Origin: Glandiceps talaboti
Lineage: Eukaryota; Hemichordata; Enteropneusta; Spengelidae
Length of the DNA: 64,000 nucleotides
Direction of reading: 5' to 3'
NCBI RefSeq assembly: GCF_964340395.1
Contig: NC_135549.1
Location: 28,456,095 to 28,520,094, forward strand
In this document: in pieces, positions 36,676 through 51,600 of the stretch
Layout: each line of letters begins with the position of its first letter
Numbering within the stretch: the stretch's first letter is position 1
The notes under the pieces: generated by a model
Told to the model about the DNA's origin: nothing
Databases searched by the model: none
The model's input: only the letters and a program-made list of their open reading frames with translations
Translations under genes and position numbers: made by a program

Positions 36676-39600
36676 TTACTCTGCCAGACAGACATCTGGG
36701 GCCGGGGCTGTAACAGTGACTGTTTGCGTATTGGGTAGAGAGCCTGATGTGTCTGCAAAGCTAGTTGTGTTAGGCATAAACGTTGTCGTTGAGGGCGCTG
36801 TATTTGCCATCGTCGATGTGGCTGCCAAACCAGTGGTGTCAGGCATGTAAGTTGTCATCGATGGCGCTGTTTGCAGTGGCGGTACAATTGGAGTTGCTTG
36901 CAGAGATGGGTGCTGTATGGGTGGTGGTGCAGTCGTGGTTGCAGCAGGCATTAATGGGGTGGTGTCAGACGTTGTAAGTTGTATTTCGGCTGGACCCTGT
37001 TTGTTTTCCTTCCCTACTAGCTGCAGCGGCGTCACTTTCTCAGACTGTGGAACATACCATTGTAAACACATAGCGACGCTCTCCCTCAGTGGTGGGGCTG
37101 AAACAGCGCGGCTTCTCCTGAGCTTTGTCAGTCCTGGATGCCTCTGTCTATCATACACTGATGGAATTTTAGTATTAATATAAGGATTGGATTTGATATA
37201 AGGTACTGGGTTAGTTTCAATTTCACCTGTGTTCATATTGGTATTGACTTTCGGATTTGGTTGTAAATGTCTATGTACAAAACGATACGTTGTTATTGGT
37301 CTGTCGTCGATTGGCGGCTGAGGTACGATGGGACTCGCGGTATTTGGTCTTCTGACCGAGTTAATTAGAATCTGCTGAACGGGTGCTTTTGGTGAATCTT
37401 TGAAATCATTCCGATATGACGATACCGTCGGCCCAGCTTCTCTGATTTCCCTAGCGTGAGGCACCCATGAGATGAAGTCTGGATGGAAAATGCCTGTTTG
37501 CTTGCCACTGATTTTCTTTTTACCAAGACCCTATGGAAAGAAAAAGAATGCCAAATGGTCACATGATATGAACTGATGTTTTAAGTGTTCAACAGTTGTT
37601 GATAATTATACAACCTACTAATACAGCAAAAAGTACTGCAATATGTCCTTTTTTTCTAAAAGTCATGTCAATTTCACCAAACTTTATAAAATGGGTAAAA
37701 ACAGGGGGTTACCATATTAGTTGCCATGGCAACAATAAATGTAAAGTGGTAACCAAAAGTCATAAAATTGTGCTTACTCAGGTAAATATTGTAAAAAGTG
37801 AATAACATTTTGTAAAAAAATTATTTTGACATAAGTTGAAATAAGAATTAATAATGAGTAATTATTTGTGAAGGTTGTCATGGCAACATAAAATTCACAT
37901 TTGAAACAAGAAGAAAAAAATCAATGTCTTATAGAGATGAACTGGCTCTAACTAGAGTATCGTTTTTTTCCGGTGATCAGACAACCAACAATGTATTCAC
38001 TAAAAATTGTCACAATATTAATAATTAAACATTGTACATGTCAATCAATTTTAAGTATAGCAGTAACACTGCTACAGGTTGAAATTGCGAGTTTGATCGG
38101 GGTACTGATTTTAGGGTGTGGACCCAAGAATTTGATTTATTGGATTTATTTCAACATACTATACATACAGCTACATAAATGTATAACCATAAGTGATTCA
38201 ATACTGTGCACAGTATATGATACTATGATACATATTAAGTCTTCATATCTAACGAAACAGGTTTTGTTTTTGTTTTTAAAAACACCATTCCAGTTGCTGC
38301 TATAGTGCAGTTTTAAATTATACACAGTTTGCACAGTGTGTGTATTTATATACATGCACAAATGTACCACTGTGCCTTAGTAATAGTATATATACATGTA
38401 TTTACTAGTATACTAATCAATATCTTAGCGGATGTAACATACATGTATAGAAAGTTGAGTTAATTAGGTTGACATTAATATATGAATACAAATGTAGTAC
38501 TACTTGAAGCAATGGACTATGTACAGCATATAGTTTGTAATATGTGTATACATGTACAGAACTACATGTACAGAACTCCTGATAGTCCTGATAGGTCCAT
38601 CACTGTCTTTTGGTCTTATGTACTGTGTATGTACATGTACTTACACATTGTATAGTGTACCATAGTGGGTGGAAGGTCTATGATTGTAAATATACACACA
38701 TATTATGATCATTCAATCATTTGATACACTTTGGTAGACATGTAACAACTGACCAAATGGACTACATGCAGGTATAAAAATTCTGGGATATGACGACATC
38801 TCGGATGTATTATATTACAAATGTCTATGCACAGTATGTGTGTGTAAACTTTCATCTATTTTGCCCATAACCTACAATGTACACCCCTATAATACACACA
38901 TCAAATCAACAGGTGGGTGTGTTTCCAAATAGAGTGGCTAGCTGATTCTGACATGTTAAAAAATACCATTGAAATTTAAAAAAAAAAAAAAAAAAAAAGA
39001 TAAAAAAAAAAAACCCAACTTTTTCATCACACTTGCATTACCAGTCACTGAGTCTGTAAATTAATTTGTAACGACAGTAAAATGTACTTGAAAACAGAAT
39101 AGATGTACATCATGCTGAGTGGCAAATGACACAGTTACAGTTTTTAACTGTCCTGAAGTACAAAGAAAACTGGACTTCAAAAGCTTGACAATCCAATTCT
39201 TCATGAATGGACAGATTCAATCAGGTGTGAGATTCTGATAAATACAATGTGCAACTTTGTGAATAGACTTGAAGGACTTCATTTAGCAGTGATGTTTGCG
39301 TTTGATGTTCCCTTGTTGCCATGGTAACACAACCATGTACATACAATATCACACAGTGTACATTTATACATTTCACCATTTGCAACATATGTATGTATCA
39401 TCTTTTCAATACTATGGGATAAGTAATTATCTATTGACTCAAATGATTTGCATGTAACCTTGTTGGCATTCTTCAATAGCAGTTGAATTATTAATAAAGA
39501 TGAATATGAAATATACATATCTGTATCTTATTTAGAAGGATATCAATTTTTTTTTAATTGGTTTCATACATGTACAGAGTACCTTCTGTGCATTATATAT

Positions 39601-42600
39601 CAGAAAAGATCTGATGTAGAAAACCAGCACTGCAATTACTATAGTATTATTCAATTATTTTTCTACAAAATAGAAGATATTATAGATTTGAGCGAATAAG
39701 TTTAACCCAGTACATGTATTATGTGTACAGGCAAAGGTAGTCAATGATATATTACTGTTTCCATGGTAACGGCATATACTGACATGGAACACAAACATGT
39801 CAGGCTCAATTAATGTAATGACTTCCATTTTCCTTTGTGATTTTATCAGTATGTCTCTGAACGTGTTGAAAGAGTGTATTGACTGTGATAGCGTTTTCTT
39901 TATAAAAAAAATTTGACCAAACTCTGCAGCAATTTAGTCGTGTAAATGTGTTTCACCTCCGAGGGAGGTATTCAATAAATGTACATAGTGAATGCAAGCA
40001 GTTCATGCATTTCGTTATAAAATTTATCCAAGACAGATCAAAATGAATGTACAAAAAAAAAATCCCTACTTGCCTCATAATTTCCCTGTTAGATTTCATT
40101 CAAAGGAAAATGTTAATTTCGATATTTATTTCATGATTATTTCATTTCTCTGTGCTAGAGGAAAAGGACAATGTTGATTTCAGATTACCAATCATATAAT
40201 AATTAAAACGTAATGAAATTTGTACTTTTATATGGTATATGAACAAATGAATGCATGAAAGTAGTCTGACAATTAAATGGAAAATCGGGAAATTTTCAAG
40301 AGCTGCCATTGAACTGAACTACGCAACAGAGCCCTGAGGCTATACACATTCTTTGATCGATTGACTTTAATGAGATTATTACATTAAGTCAAACTAATTT
40401 TTTTTTCTGTGATGAAATAGTGATTTTTCTCTACAAGTGTTTTGATTTTATACTGTACTGAGTCAATATTTCATTATATCTATAATAATTTTTCAAAGAC
40501 AGACATAAGGCAGTACTGTAATATTAAATATTGATTTTTCTTTCTAATTCTATGCTACATGCATTAACTATATAAATACCATTGATCTTAGCCTCTAATA
40601 CTTTCATAGAAATGCTTAAGGGCTTTATCTACCATCTCTAGTATTATTCACAATTGCATACTGTAAACCGGGACATTTTTGCATAAGACTTATTTTTGCT
40701 AATTTCTATTTTTGCTAATTTCACTGGAAAACAAACACGCAAAAATAAGTAGTGACTAAAATGCCTTCTTGCACATAAACACGATGTACCAGTCTGGTAT
40801 ATTAGTAAAAATTAGTCTTTGAAAACTATACAAAAACGTAGCTGAAGACTAAAATTGCAAATTTTTCTAGTAGTGAAAATATCTACATGTACATGTGGGT
40901 TTGCAGTATATTAATCACTTTAGAATGTAGTGTACATGTATGCCAGATTTCACCCACTTCCAGGAGTAAAATTACCGATTTTTTAAACTAACAACAGACT
41001 GAGAACAATATGTATTGTGTCATTATTTGTACCTAGAACAAAGGGGGAATTTCACATCTAACAAAAAACAACTTTCTTGTTGAATGGCAAAAAAGTATCG
41101 TTCGTCGGTATGTTGACACAATGTGTTGTTATTGTAGCAAGCATTGAAATATTAGACACACCACATCTAGGTATCCATGATGTTTTTGTGTTACCATGGT
41201 GACTGAAGAGCGACAATAAATAAAGCAATAATGTGTATAATGGAACTGTCTCGCTGTAAATGCTTTCTAATAAATTTCTTTAATCTAACGACAACTTTCT
41301 ACTTTCATACAATGTAGCCATCATTCAGTATGTGTAGCTCGCTTCGGTAATGTTGCTTTTAAAAGACGTTTTTATAACGCCACAGAATAACTTCTGTTCT
41401 CATCAGATTTTATTCGTCGTGAATTATCCCTGTTCGTTTGTAGTGGAATAAATCATACCAACCCCAAAATTTTACTCATAGACATTTATTGCAGCTCCCA
41501 TATGCAGTCATCACCATCAGACCAATTTAACATGTCACTGAAACACACCAAATTCTTCTGATACATTAAACTTTGGTATTCCCCTATCCCATATTATGTA
41601 GTGATCGACCTACAAGAAATCCCTTATTTTGCAATTTTGACCCACAACAAAAATTTTGTCTCTTTGTTGGAGGCCACACTTTCAATCAACACATAATTTG
41701 GCAACTTATTATTATGTATATATGTTACATGTCTTCTACATGATAGACTTGTACTGTAGTTGATTCGCGCACAGATCATTGTCTGTGATTCACACTATCA
41801 CCCACCATACTCCCTGGTACCCACCATACTACCTGGTACCCATCATACTACCTGGTACCCATCATACTACCTGGTACCTACCATACTACCTGGTACCTAC
41901 CATACTCCCTGGTACCCACCATATCCCAAATCAACTGCAAGCTAGACTCTAGGCTAAATAGTAGAACTTATAGAAGACAATATATATTTTGTACTTAAAT
42001 CCAATAGAAACCATGGTTGATACAACTATTTTGGAGATATATATTTCAAAAAATAAGAAGATATATTTCAATTTAAGAAAGAAACTACCGTACTACCTAT
42101 TTCAGTTACATGTTCTCATATATGACCGGATCAACTTCAGTAAGTTTCTATCCCGTATCTTAATTTCACTTTGTATACATCATCTTTATTTTGTCATCAT
42201 TTCACTGGCTAGTACATAGACCTTCAGTATAAGTAAACACTGTTGCAAAAAAATTTAAATTTATTGCTAGAATAGAGGAAATACATTGTAATTGGACTAG
42301 TTTGTAAATGTATATTCTATTATCCATTCATGCTCTCAATCCCAATCGAGCTTGGATACGACATGGGTTTACAAATTATTGAACACTTCTTATATTGAGT
42401 GGAACACTCTCAACCCTGAGATACATGTACATCATTTTGTCCAGCCCTATCAGGCTTCTTAACTAGATGAGTGCTGGCTGATAGCGTAGCATGAATGTCT
42501 GTGTGGCACAAATGTCTGTATCTAAGACATATCTCAACCCATGCCATGTACTAAAATAACAAAAATGTCACATATATTGAGGTATATATTAACTTACTGA

Positions 42601-45600
42601 TTTTGAAACTGATATTATCTGCTGATATTATATTATTGACTAAACACAATAAAATTGTTTTTATTTGAACAAATTTTCCTGTCATAAATCAAATATAGTT
42701 AGAATGTAATATCTGAAGACAGGTAGAGACTAAAAGCTAAAGGTTTACAACATTGATCCAAATGAGTACAATGTATGCCATATACAAAAAACTTGGAATT
42801 GTTTTGAAATGGACAGACCTATATGGTACAAGGTTCCACTTCTAGTAAATAATCCGTAGTGTAAATATTAAGTTAGGGTGCATGTACAGTTTTTATGCCT
42901 CACAACATTCGACACAATAGTTACAGAGGCAAGCCGTACGGTATCATTACTAACGACCTCCATTTATGCGTTCAATAATAGCATAACGGATGAAATTTCA
43001 ATCCCATGTTATTTGCACAAAATGTACTTGTCACACGCATACAGGTTGACGACAACACAAAGGGGAGACGTAGAACCAAGTACAATAGATACGTAGAAAC
43101 AGGGTCCAATCCGTCATGGTTACAGTCTCTTTGTGTGTTGATCTATTGTTTTCTATACAAATGCAACAATTGTTGTGAGACCTACTGGGAGCACGGCTAC
43201 AAACTTTTCAGTCCATTTTTTGTAACTTCTTTTCCAAGTTAATTTAGTCTTCATATGGTGACTCAAGTTGTGCCCACATACTGTCTTTTCTCTCTTTTTT
43301 CCTTCTTTTTTTGAAAACAATAGACAAACACACCAGGGATTCCACATTTAAATAGACACTATGAAATTTTTCAATAGTAGAATAAAATATTTGGAATGTA
43401 TGGATTTGTGTCAGAATTGTTGTTTGCAGATGATGCCACTTGAAAATATTTCACAACTGACTATTACTATTCACAAAAGTTCATGAAAGTCGAGTACTTT
43501 TAAGGATTATAACTATAACTGCACAGTACAAAGTACAAAGTAACAGGGGACTCGGAACTGTGTGTGTAATTTCTCAGCACCTTGATAAACCCACGCTGCA
43601 TTTCAAACCATTTCAACAACTGTAAACCAGTCACTGGACACCACGTTTCCCTCATTTTTGTTCTTATACATGTATACCTATAATATATTTCTTGAGGAGT
43701 ACACATACTCACTCCTTTCCAAGTCTTTAATTGAAAAAGTGAAAGATCACAGACAAGAATTCAAACATTAAACCCTCTTTTTTAACAGTTTTAGGAACAA
43801 CAGAGATTTTATGAGGTTAAGTACCAATCACATACCAACACCTTGTGTATGTACAGGATAGAGTACATTTAGAATTTTACGATTTATTATAGATTATGGT
43901 ATCTTTTTTATTTGTTCCTTATTTGATTATTGTCTTTTCATTTTAGATACAGACAGAGGGTACATGTATACCAAACATTGACAAATTTCAAACCCTAGTT
44001 GTTTTATTAATCTTTATAGTCATGTGTATACTACTCTATTAATGTTCCGGACATTAAACAACTTTGAGTGTGTAATAAACATCCATATGTCTATTTCAGA
44101 ACAAATCTTTATATGTTTGAACACTGTGGAAGAGTGTGTAATAAACATTGGTCTATTTCATTCTATTTTTTTATGTGTTTGAACACTGTGGAAGACCTTG
44201 AAATTGATTGTAACAACAGAACAATTAATAATTATTAGATACAAGTATAACCTGTACATTTATGGGAAGGGACGTACAGGAAGGGACTTACTGGAAGGGA
44301 CATACAGGAAGGGTGAACACAGAATATATAAATGTAGTATGTTTTTGCAAAGGTTTAGGAGCATTGGTATTATTACAACAGACAGGGGAAAATTAGGTTA
44401 AAACTTGTATTGTTTTATCTACACTGAATAATAATTGCATTTGTGGGGCATCTCTGTACTACCAAACCAGAGTGACTATAGAGTTTCAGTTACTACCAAA
44501 CCAGAGTGACTACAGAGTTTCAATTAGGCAACATGATGTTTTTTTTTACATCTCAAACAAGGTTTTATGTTAGAGATTACATAAACAAAATACAGGCACT
44601 GAGAGTGTGCATAGACATGAAATGTTACATTTTAACTCACTGTGAACACAAATAAACAGTTTTGGGTTATAATCTTCCTGGTTTTGTCCAATAGTGATGT
44701 TGACTTGTGTTCACAGTCAGATAAAATGTATCATTTTCTATGCTTTCTTGCTATTAAGTAACTTTATTTTGTTTTATGTAATTTGTAACAAAAAAAAACG
44801 TTGTGTAAGACATAAAAAAAAATACCATGCTAACTAATTGGACTCTATGGTTACTCTGGTTTCATAGTAAAATGTAGAACTTGGACATGTGTTAATACGA
44901 CAATTCACAAAAATTTTATATGAGAAGGATAATTTCTTCATGACCAATCAATTTGACATAAAGTACGGTTTAGTAAGTCTCAAACACATAGCAAAATACA
45001 TGTATGTTTGTCAAAAATTTGTGGTACAAAGAATTAAGTACTTAGAAGTTATTACACGTTTAATTGTCCCTGACAAAAACAAGTCTGTTGCTGAAGGGAA
45101 AAGGTAAACAGGTAAAAACACTCACTGCAAACACTAAGCAAAATATTTGGTTTTTAAACTTTTAACAAATTGATTGTTAAAACATACTGAAGTGTATGTA
45201 CATCTACTTAGTCAAACTCATTAACGAACACTAAAGGTATTGTGATAATGAATAAGTAATTCGTCATTCACTTTAGATTTTAAACTTTAATTTCTCTACA
45301 TTGTCATTGGATAACATTTAGGCCAAAAAAAGAAAAGAATTCTTTCTGGTCAGGACCTTTTGTCTAAAGTGGTGCAACAACACAAATTATTTACACTTCT
45401 TTTTATTCTCAACAAACCTGTCACTAGTCTACTATTTATGGCAGTTACTGTTCTTTTTATTTAGTACTTTAGAGTATATTGTAAGTGTGTATGTGGGGCA
45501 AATGTAAATTGCTTGTTAATGATTGGCTCTGCAGTTGTCTTCACTAAAATAGGGAGGGTTATTTTTGTGTTTGAAAAAGCTGTCTGAAATTTACATCTTA

Positions 45601-48600
45601 AAATTTACATGTTACGACTATAATTGGTCTATACTTTTGATTTTAGTACATATATCTATTTCAAATCCCACAGCATCTAGTTTTTAATTATGTGGGTCTC
45701 AAGTACAATTTGGTGAATTATCTTTTCTGTAAATGACCCCAGACACCAATATTTGTTTTGTATGTTGGGGTTTCAAAAATGTACACCAACAATTAACTCT
45801 AAGGTAATATTGATGTGTTTTAAATTCATGCCCTACACTCATAAAACATGCTTCATCATTCCTACTTGGTTTCCATGGCAATGTAATAAACTCTGATTAT
45901 CCATCTGAATGTAGCTGCGTAGCTGAGAATTCTCCATCCTGTTTCTATCAAAAGAATGATTAGTGCAGCTTTTGCCAATTGTAACAGTGGCACAGCAGGT
46001 ATAGTACATTTCAGAAAATAACAGCTGCACATTATCACATACCCTAATGGACCATGAAATGTACAGAATTGTGTACATTTCATTTTATCAGCAAATATAA
46101 AGCTGTAAATATACTACATGGTGAAAGGGATCACGATACTAAGTACATGTAGATATTGTCAGTCCAAATAAATATTTTTAAAAAAGCTGACAGTTCAGGT
46201 CTCAGAAAACCCTACATCCTTATTCAGGTAATTTTGATCTAGAGCCCAGAGATTCGGCTAGACTGACTTGACATACTGTCAATGACATTTTCAAATCAGA
46301 CAGCCAATCTCTGGGCTAATTTTGTTCATATTTAACTACAAAAGAAAACATATATGTGAATAGGACCAAATGTTAGTTAACAGTCATATACAAGTTATGA
46401 CAGTTGCTTGCTGTACATTTTGTATGTATGTAGGTTGCTAGGTTTAGTTGTGTCATGGAGGTAGGTAGGGAAGACCATGGATGTAGTAAATAAATCTATG
46501 CACAGACTAATGAGTCATTTACAATAGTGGTGTGTTCAACTGCTCAAAACACTTGTTATCATGTGTAAATTGCTTTAAAACATTCAAATATTTCAACATT
46601 TTCACAAAATAATCCACCCCTGCGTTCGTTTTGAAAATGTACTGTTTATCTTGTATACCAAATAGGCGTATCTGTATGTATTGGAGTACACATCAACACA
46701 CAGTACTGTACGTTGTATTATCAACTTTAGTCTACAAATAGGCGTGCCAACATGACTATTGTTCTGCCATATTGTTTGACTTTTATATACTTTCTGAAGG
46801 CTGTAGTACTGAGAGACAATAACATTTTGTATAAAGCTATCAAGACCTTGTCACTTATCTGTTGTTATATTGGGAGAGGAGACTGACTATGATTGTGAAG
46901 CTAAATGACATGGAGGTCAGGTTATGTATTTATGTCACTATAGTGACTTACAGACACTTTGACTTTGAACAGAACTACTTCAGTGGAATTACATCTTGTG
47001 TTCAAGTTCAAATCAAATGATGTGTGTCAAGTAGATTTGTACGTGTAAAATAGATGAAATGTGTTGGCAACACTTTGATATATACACGATATTGTGTGAA
47101 AACTGATTTCAGGTTCAAAGGTTACAGAAAACCAGACATTGAAGATGATACCACAATCTGAAGTTATGACATGATCATTCCCTTTGTTTGTCAAATACAC
47201 AGTATTATTGTATAAACTAAGATAAGTATAAGAACCAAAGATACAAATGTACCAGTACACTGTCTATGTATAGAAACTACTGGTTAAATCACTCTGTCAT
47301 CAAAGGTCCAGGGGTATTAATTTATACACAATTAATACTGGTTGAGTGGGGCAGTATTAAAGATTATCACAGAATTACAAACTGTGGACTTGATCATGGT
47401 GTCCAGGAAACAAATGTTTTGATATGGGGATGACGCATGTTACATGTGTCATATGATAAAGACTATGTCATACAAAAATTTAGATGTGGATGGGATTAAT
47501 TTCAGATATGTATCATTGCCTGGTGACAGGTAGATCAATTTCAAGTTATCTACAGAGGTTATTGCTAAAATTGGAATGTATGGAAATATATGCCCTCCCT
47601 ACTAAACCTTGATATTACCATACCTTAGTAATACCAAGAGATAGACAAAGAAATTCGAAGAAAAGTCAAAAGTGAAAGTTAAGGAAACACTTATGACAAA
47701 ATAAATAGAAGTCTGTTTTTTTTTCATGTATGTTAAACCCCAATATTCAAATCCCACAGGCTTGGATTACTACTTCCTTATTAATTAAACCATAGCGATT
47801 AAACAGAATCACTCGTTTATTAAAGACAAAAGTTGTATAGCTCTGCAAAACAAACATTTTTCACACTCAAATAATGTTAATCCTAATCTGACACAGACAT
47901 TGAATGACAACTGATATATTGTAGTAACTTTAATATCAAACATTACAATTTACATAATGTACATCATCTCTTTTTCTGACATTTGTTGATAAAACGGTGT
48001 ATGTAGAAAGATGAAATGATATATTACTTACATCTTGGAATGATGTTACTGTGTTCAGAAAGGAGAATCTGTTGTCATGGTTAGAAAACTGATGAGCAGT
48101 TGGTTTCTCCTGTAAATAGATTAAAAATATAAACCATACACAGTTAGTGGTGGATACAAAAAATTTACAAATATGCACGTAAAAAAATGTCAGTTGTATC
48201 CTTCATTTTGTCAGTTACATTTGTATATCCTTCATTTGACATATACGCTGATAAAAATTCAACAGTTAAACAGAGTTAATGATATGTAAATACTAATTAC
48301 TAATTACTGTCGTGTGTTTCCAATCAAATATGAAATATATATATACAGAAGTATGTCTGTTGTCAACCTACATATACAAGTGAAGTACATTGTAAACAGC
48401 AGACATGGAACATTTATTGATTAACAGACTAGATTGATTTCATAATAAGAAATAACAGCATGTCTGTCTCCATCTACGTATTTGCTTCCACATGTACATG
48501 TATGTAGATAATTGAAATACATATATTTACTACTAAACTACATCTTCAAAGGACATAGTAAGGCAAAAAAAAAACACGATAGGACTTAATTTGCTTTGTT

Positions 48601-51193
48601 TGGCAACAAGTAAAGATACATCAACATGCAAATATCAAGTATATTTACAATAACACAGAATGTTGTAAAATCAACATTTTATAGCATCCCATTTGTATAC
48701 AAGTTACCAGTACATTCAGATATGTGGATATATTTTAATGGTATCAATAAATTTTACATTTGAAGAAATTATTTGAATAGTCATAGAAAACAGATATCAC
48801 GCTCTGATTTAACATAGTCTGTTGAATTGCAAAATGATTTGTATATGTTTGCTGATATCTTGTCTTTGTTGTTGACATGTTTGATGTACAAAATGTACTA
48901 TGTCGGCTGTAAACAAACAACAAATTATGCCCATGCCCCCTGTGGTAAGAAGACAACAACAACAACAACAACAACGAACTGACATCAAATATTCATAAAT
49001 GAAAGAAAACTACACACTGTTAACGTCATAATTTACAATATAATTAATGGAAGATTTTGATTAATTAAAAATCTGCTGGTTTTTGAGAACACAGCTCATC
49101 ATGCATGACCCCTAGACTAGTTGACTCACATAGCCAGAGTAACCAAAAGATACATTTTCACCGGCTTAACAACACAGACAACAAATATTATATTTTTTTT
49201 ACATGTATTTCATAATCTCAATATTCAACATTTTGCACTAGGAAACGAGTCAATCACACTTTCCTCAAGTTTTAAATCTGTGAATATCTTTAATTAACGT
49301 GCAACTGTATATACTCAAGAAAAAGTTAAATCAAGATACTGTTATACTGCTGTCATCATAACAAATTACTTCAAGAAAAAACTTACAATTTTAACAAAAA
49401 TATATAAAAATGAAAAACTAGGAAGATTCTTTTTTTTAAACTAAATATCATTTGTACAGGTATGTCTTTAAACATTTTTTTTTTGTATGTACCTGGTACT
49501 GTCAATTTTAGATCTTAGCCATCAACAAAACACAATAAAGGAAACTAAAAATGGTGGCAAACCCTCAACCACCTGTTGATATTTGACTGTGTCTACCAAA
49601 GTCCATTCTGCATCACTGGAACATGCTAAAAACATCAACTGTTTGTGAGAAAAAATACTGCCTTTCTTGAGAATGGATTTTATTTAGAATTGAGTTTACA
49701 GTTAACAATAAAAATAATAATAGTTATTTACTCAGGAATTAATCACCTTAACAACCCTGATCGTAAAATTTACTCTTGACTTTAGAAACATTACCCCTGG
49801 CTAAAATCCAGATTTTTTTTGTACATTTGGTCTGATATCGATCAATTATTGATTAACAGAAGAAAAAACTAAAAGACTCCCATGATTACATAGCTAATCC
49901 CCTACTGTTTATCCAGTGAAATATTCTATTCATCGCAGGATTTCTCTTGTTCGAAACAACACAGCCATTAAAACCTGTATGCTGATACTGTCATACAATG
50001 ACTGTCAGCTAAATTTTCATTGAATGTGAACTGATAGTGGCTGGCACATGATATATGGCAGCTGTCTGTGAAGAACAAATGCATTCTAGCTGACAGACAG
50101 ATATGTACTTAGGTTGACAATGACAATGTTAATGTTGTGGCTTTTGTAAGTTTATGAAATGTCAGACGATATAGTAGATATCTCAGTAGGATTAGTTCGC
50201 GTCAAATTTTGTTGTGTGGAATTCCAGCATCACTTAGTACATCTACTATGCTGGGTTATATCCCAGGTAACATTAAACATAATTTATAATGAATAACATT
50301 CACTCTATGGAAATGTACACCAGGCTGTGAAATGTATTTTTTCTCTGCTATGAGGCTGAGTATTTCATTTATGATTCATAAAGTTCGGATCTTCTTAATG
50401 AATGAATTATAAACCTGGCACTGTTTATTTACCTATGTTACCATATTACCTATGTTTTTGTGATTGCTCTGTTAATGCGGAGTTTGTATTTTGAGGTGAA
50501 ATTTTAAAATTGCTTGTATCAAAAAATATAGGTTGGGTGGTTAAATAACAGCAAACAGCTATGTGAAGTCTGGTCATAACAAAACTTTACTACTTTCATA
50601 AACATGATTTTTCAAGCACAGCTGGACCGTCTGTAAGTGATCACCTTTCCACAAGGTTATCAGGAGTGGATTAAAGTCTGCTTCAGTTGTGAGTGGTTCT
50701 CATCTCTTAAGACAGCTTTTGGGCCACCTACCTACCGACACAAGACCGCATTCAATGCTCAATTATATCGCACGTTGACCCCTAGCTCCCGGACAACCAC
50801 AATAGCGTCACGCCATTTTGGTGTGTCTAAAGGGCGGTCGACCCATCCAGTATATTACCAGGCCTGCGATACGATTGAGCAGTAATTGAAGCAAAAAATC
50901 AAACTGTTTAACGTGTGACGAACTTACCGACAGTCGTTTGACAAACTTCAACGGCGGCGATGGTTTTGCCTGTTGTCTGTATTCATTCACGAAGTCGTTT
51001 CTAGTCTTGCTTCGGAAATGTCCGTGGAAGCCCGAGGAAAACTGTGAAAAAGAAAAACATCATGTACAGTCACCGCTACTCTTCATTTCTCGCCTTCAAA
51101 CTAATTATTTGACTACTTAAAACTGGTTTAGACGGTGTGAAATAACAGTGACAAGCTTACCCAGCTCCCTTGAGTGCTAGCAGCCATCGTCAT
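36676..51193 (-). CDS. CIMIP7: CIMIP7 (C3orf84)-like ciliary microtubule inner protein
   Basis: Four coding exons on the minus strand: 51193-51161, 51041-50928, 48109-48032 and 37530-36676. All junctions are GT-AG in phase 0. The protein is 359 residues. The N-terminus contains GSWFSSGFHGHFRSKT, NEYRQQAKPSPPLKFVKRLS and HQFSNHDNRFSF. As I remember it, human C3orf84 (about 203 residues) has the parallel blocks GSW..SFYGHYRS, EY..AAKPQPP.FLQR and FSKHDNRTSF, then F..W.P and SSYQ.DF, matching FISWVPHAREIREAGPTVSS and YRNDF here. The family is a luminal protein of axonemal doublet microtubules. The C-terminal 100 residues are Pro/Thr/Ala-rich, with a duplicated block (APSMTTYMPDTTG, APSTTTFMPNTTS) absent from the human protein. 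A second ATG two codons in (51187) could be the start. It is head to head with the IHO1-like gene. The family call is strong; the function is inferred from the family. Confidence 0.87.
41799..41925. repeat. 19-bp tandem repeat, about six copies
   Basis: The unit CATACTACCTGGTACCCAT recurs with T/C changes. It contains a GGTACC core in most copies. Confidence 0.92.
44455..44525. repeat. Short direct duplications
   Basis: ACTACCAAACCAGAGTGACT plus ACAGAGTTTCA is present twice in tandem. Nearby (44066-44190) TGTAATAAACAT and TTTGAACACTGTGGAAGA are duplicated about 76 bases apart. Confidence 0.8.
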
Positions 51194-51600
51194 ATGGCAG
51201 AAAGCACAATTATAAATCTTGGTATTCAGCTGTTCACCGAGATCACCTGGATCGAAGCCCACTGTACTCGTTTCCAACGTGCATGGTAATCAGATTGCGG
51301 AAATAAACACAAGCCGTAACCAGAAAACAGAATACATAATTAGAATAATTAGCTTGTCCTCGATCTAACCAATCAGATTGGTGTTTTTCTCAGTAAACGT
51401 CAATCAATAGTGAAAATAGGCGGGACGGTTTTATGTAAATTTATGTAAAGTAAGCAATGGCTTCTGCGCATGCCTATTAGATTTGACCAAACTTTTGATA
51501 CACAGGAAGTCGCACACACAACTTATCGATGGGGTGTGAGATATTTAAATTTCTTTGCTCTCGATAGAGATTTTGTTAATTTTGCAAGTATTTAGCTGTA
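51194..51600. promoter_or_regulatory. Bidirectional promoter candidate, CIMIP7-like / IHO1-like
   Basis: This interval separates the CIMIP7-like start codon from a likely untranslated first exon of the plus-strand gene, whose donor GTAG|GTGAGTAA follows 51603 or so. It includes an NRF1-like TGCGCATGC at 51465-51473 and CCAAT-type elements (AACCAATCAG at about 51368). No TATA box stands out, as is usual for divergent germ-line and ciliary promoters. The assignment is by position. Confidence 0.45.

Larger units (their letters stand above)
37720..45882. promoter_or_regulatory. Group of RFX X-box-like palindromes in intron 3
   Basis: GTTGCCATGGCAAC (37720-37733), GTTGTCATGGCAAC (37874-37887), GTTGCCATGGTAAC (39315-39328), GTTTCCATGGTAAC (39757-39770), GTTACCATGGTGAC (41190-41203) and GTTTCCATGGCAAT (45869-45882) all fit the RFX consensus. 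They sit in the long intron of a ciliary gene. Enhancer function is inferred. Confidence 0.45.
37531..48031 (-). other. Third intron of the CIMIP7-like gene
   Basis: No nested gene is supported. The intron contains a poly-A run (38979-39013), the X-box group, a 19-bp tandem at 41799-41925, and small duplications at 44060-44200 and 44455-44525. Confidence 0.6.

Noticed and set aside
36783-37183. Plus-strand open frames opposite the CIMIP7-like last exon
   Set aside because: Antisense shadows of a Pro/Thr-rich coding exon.
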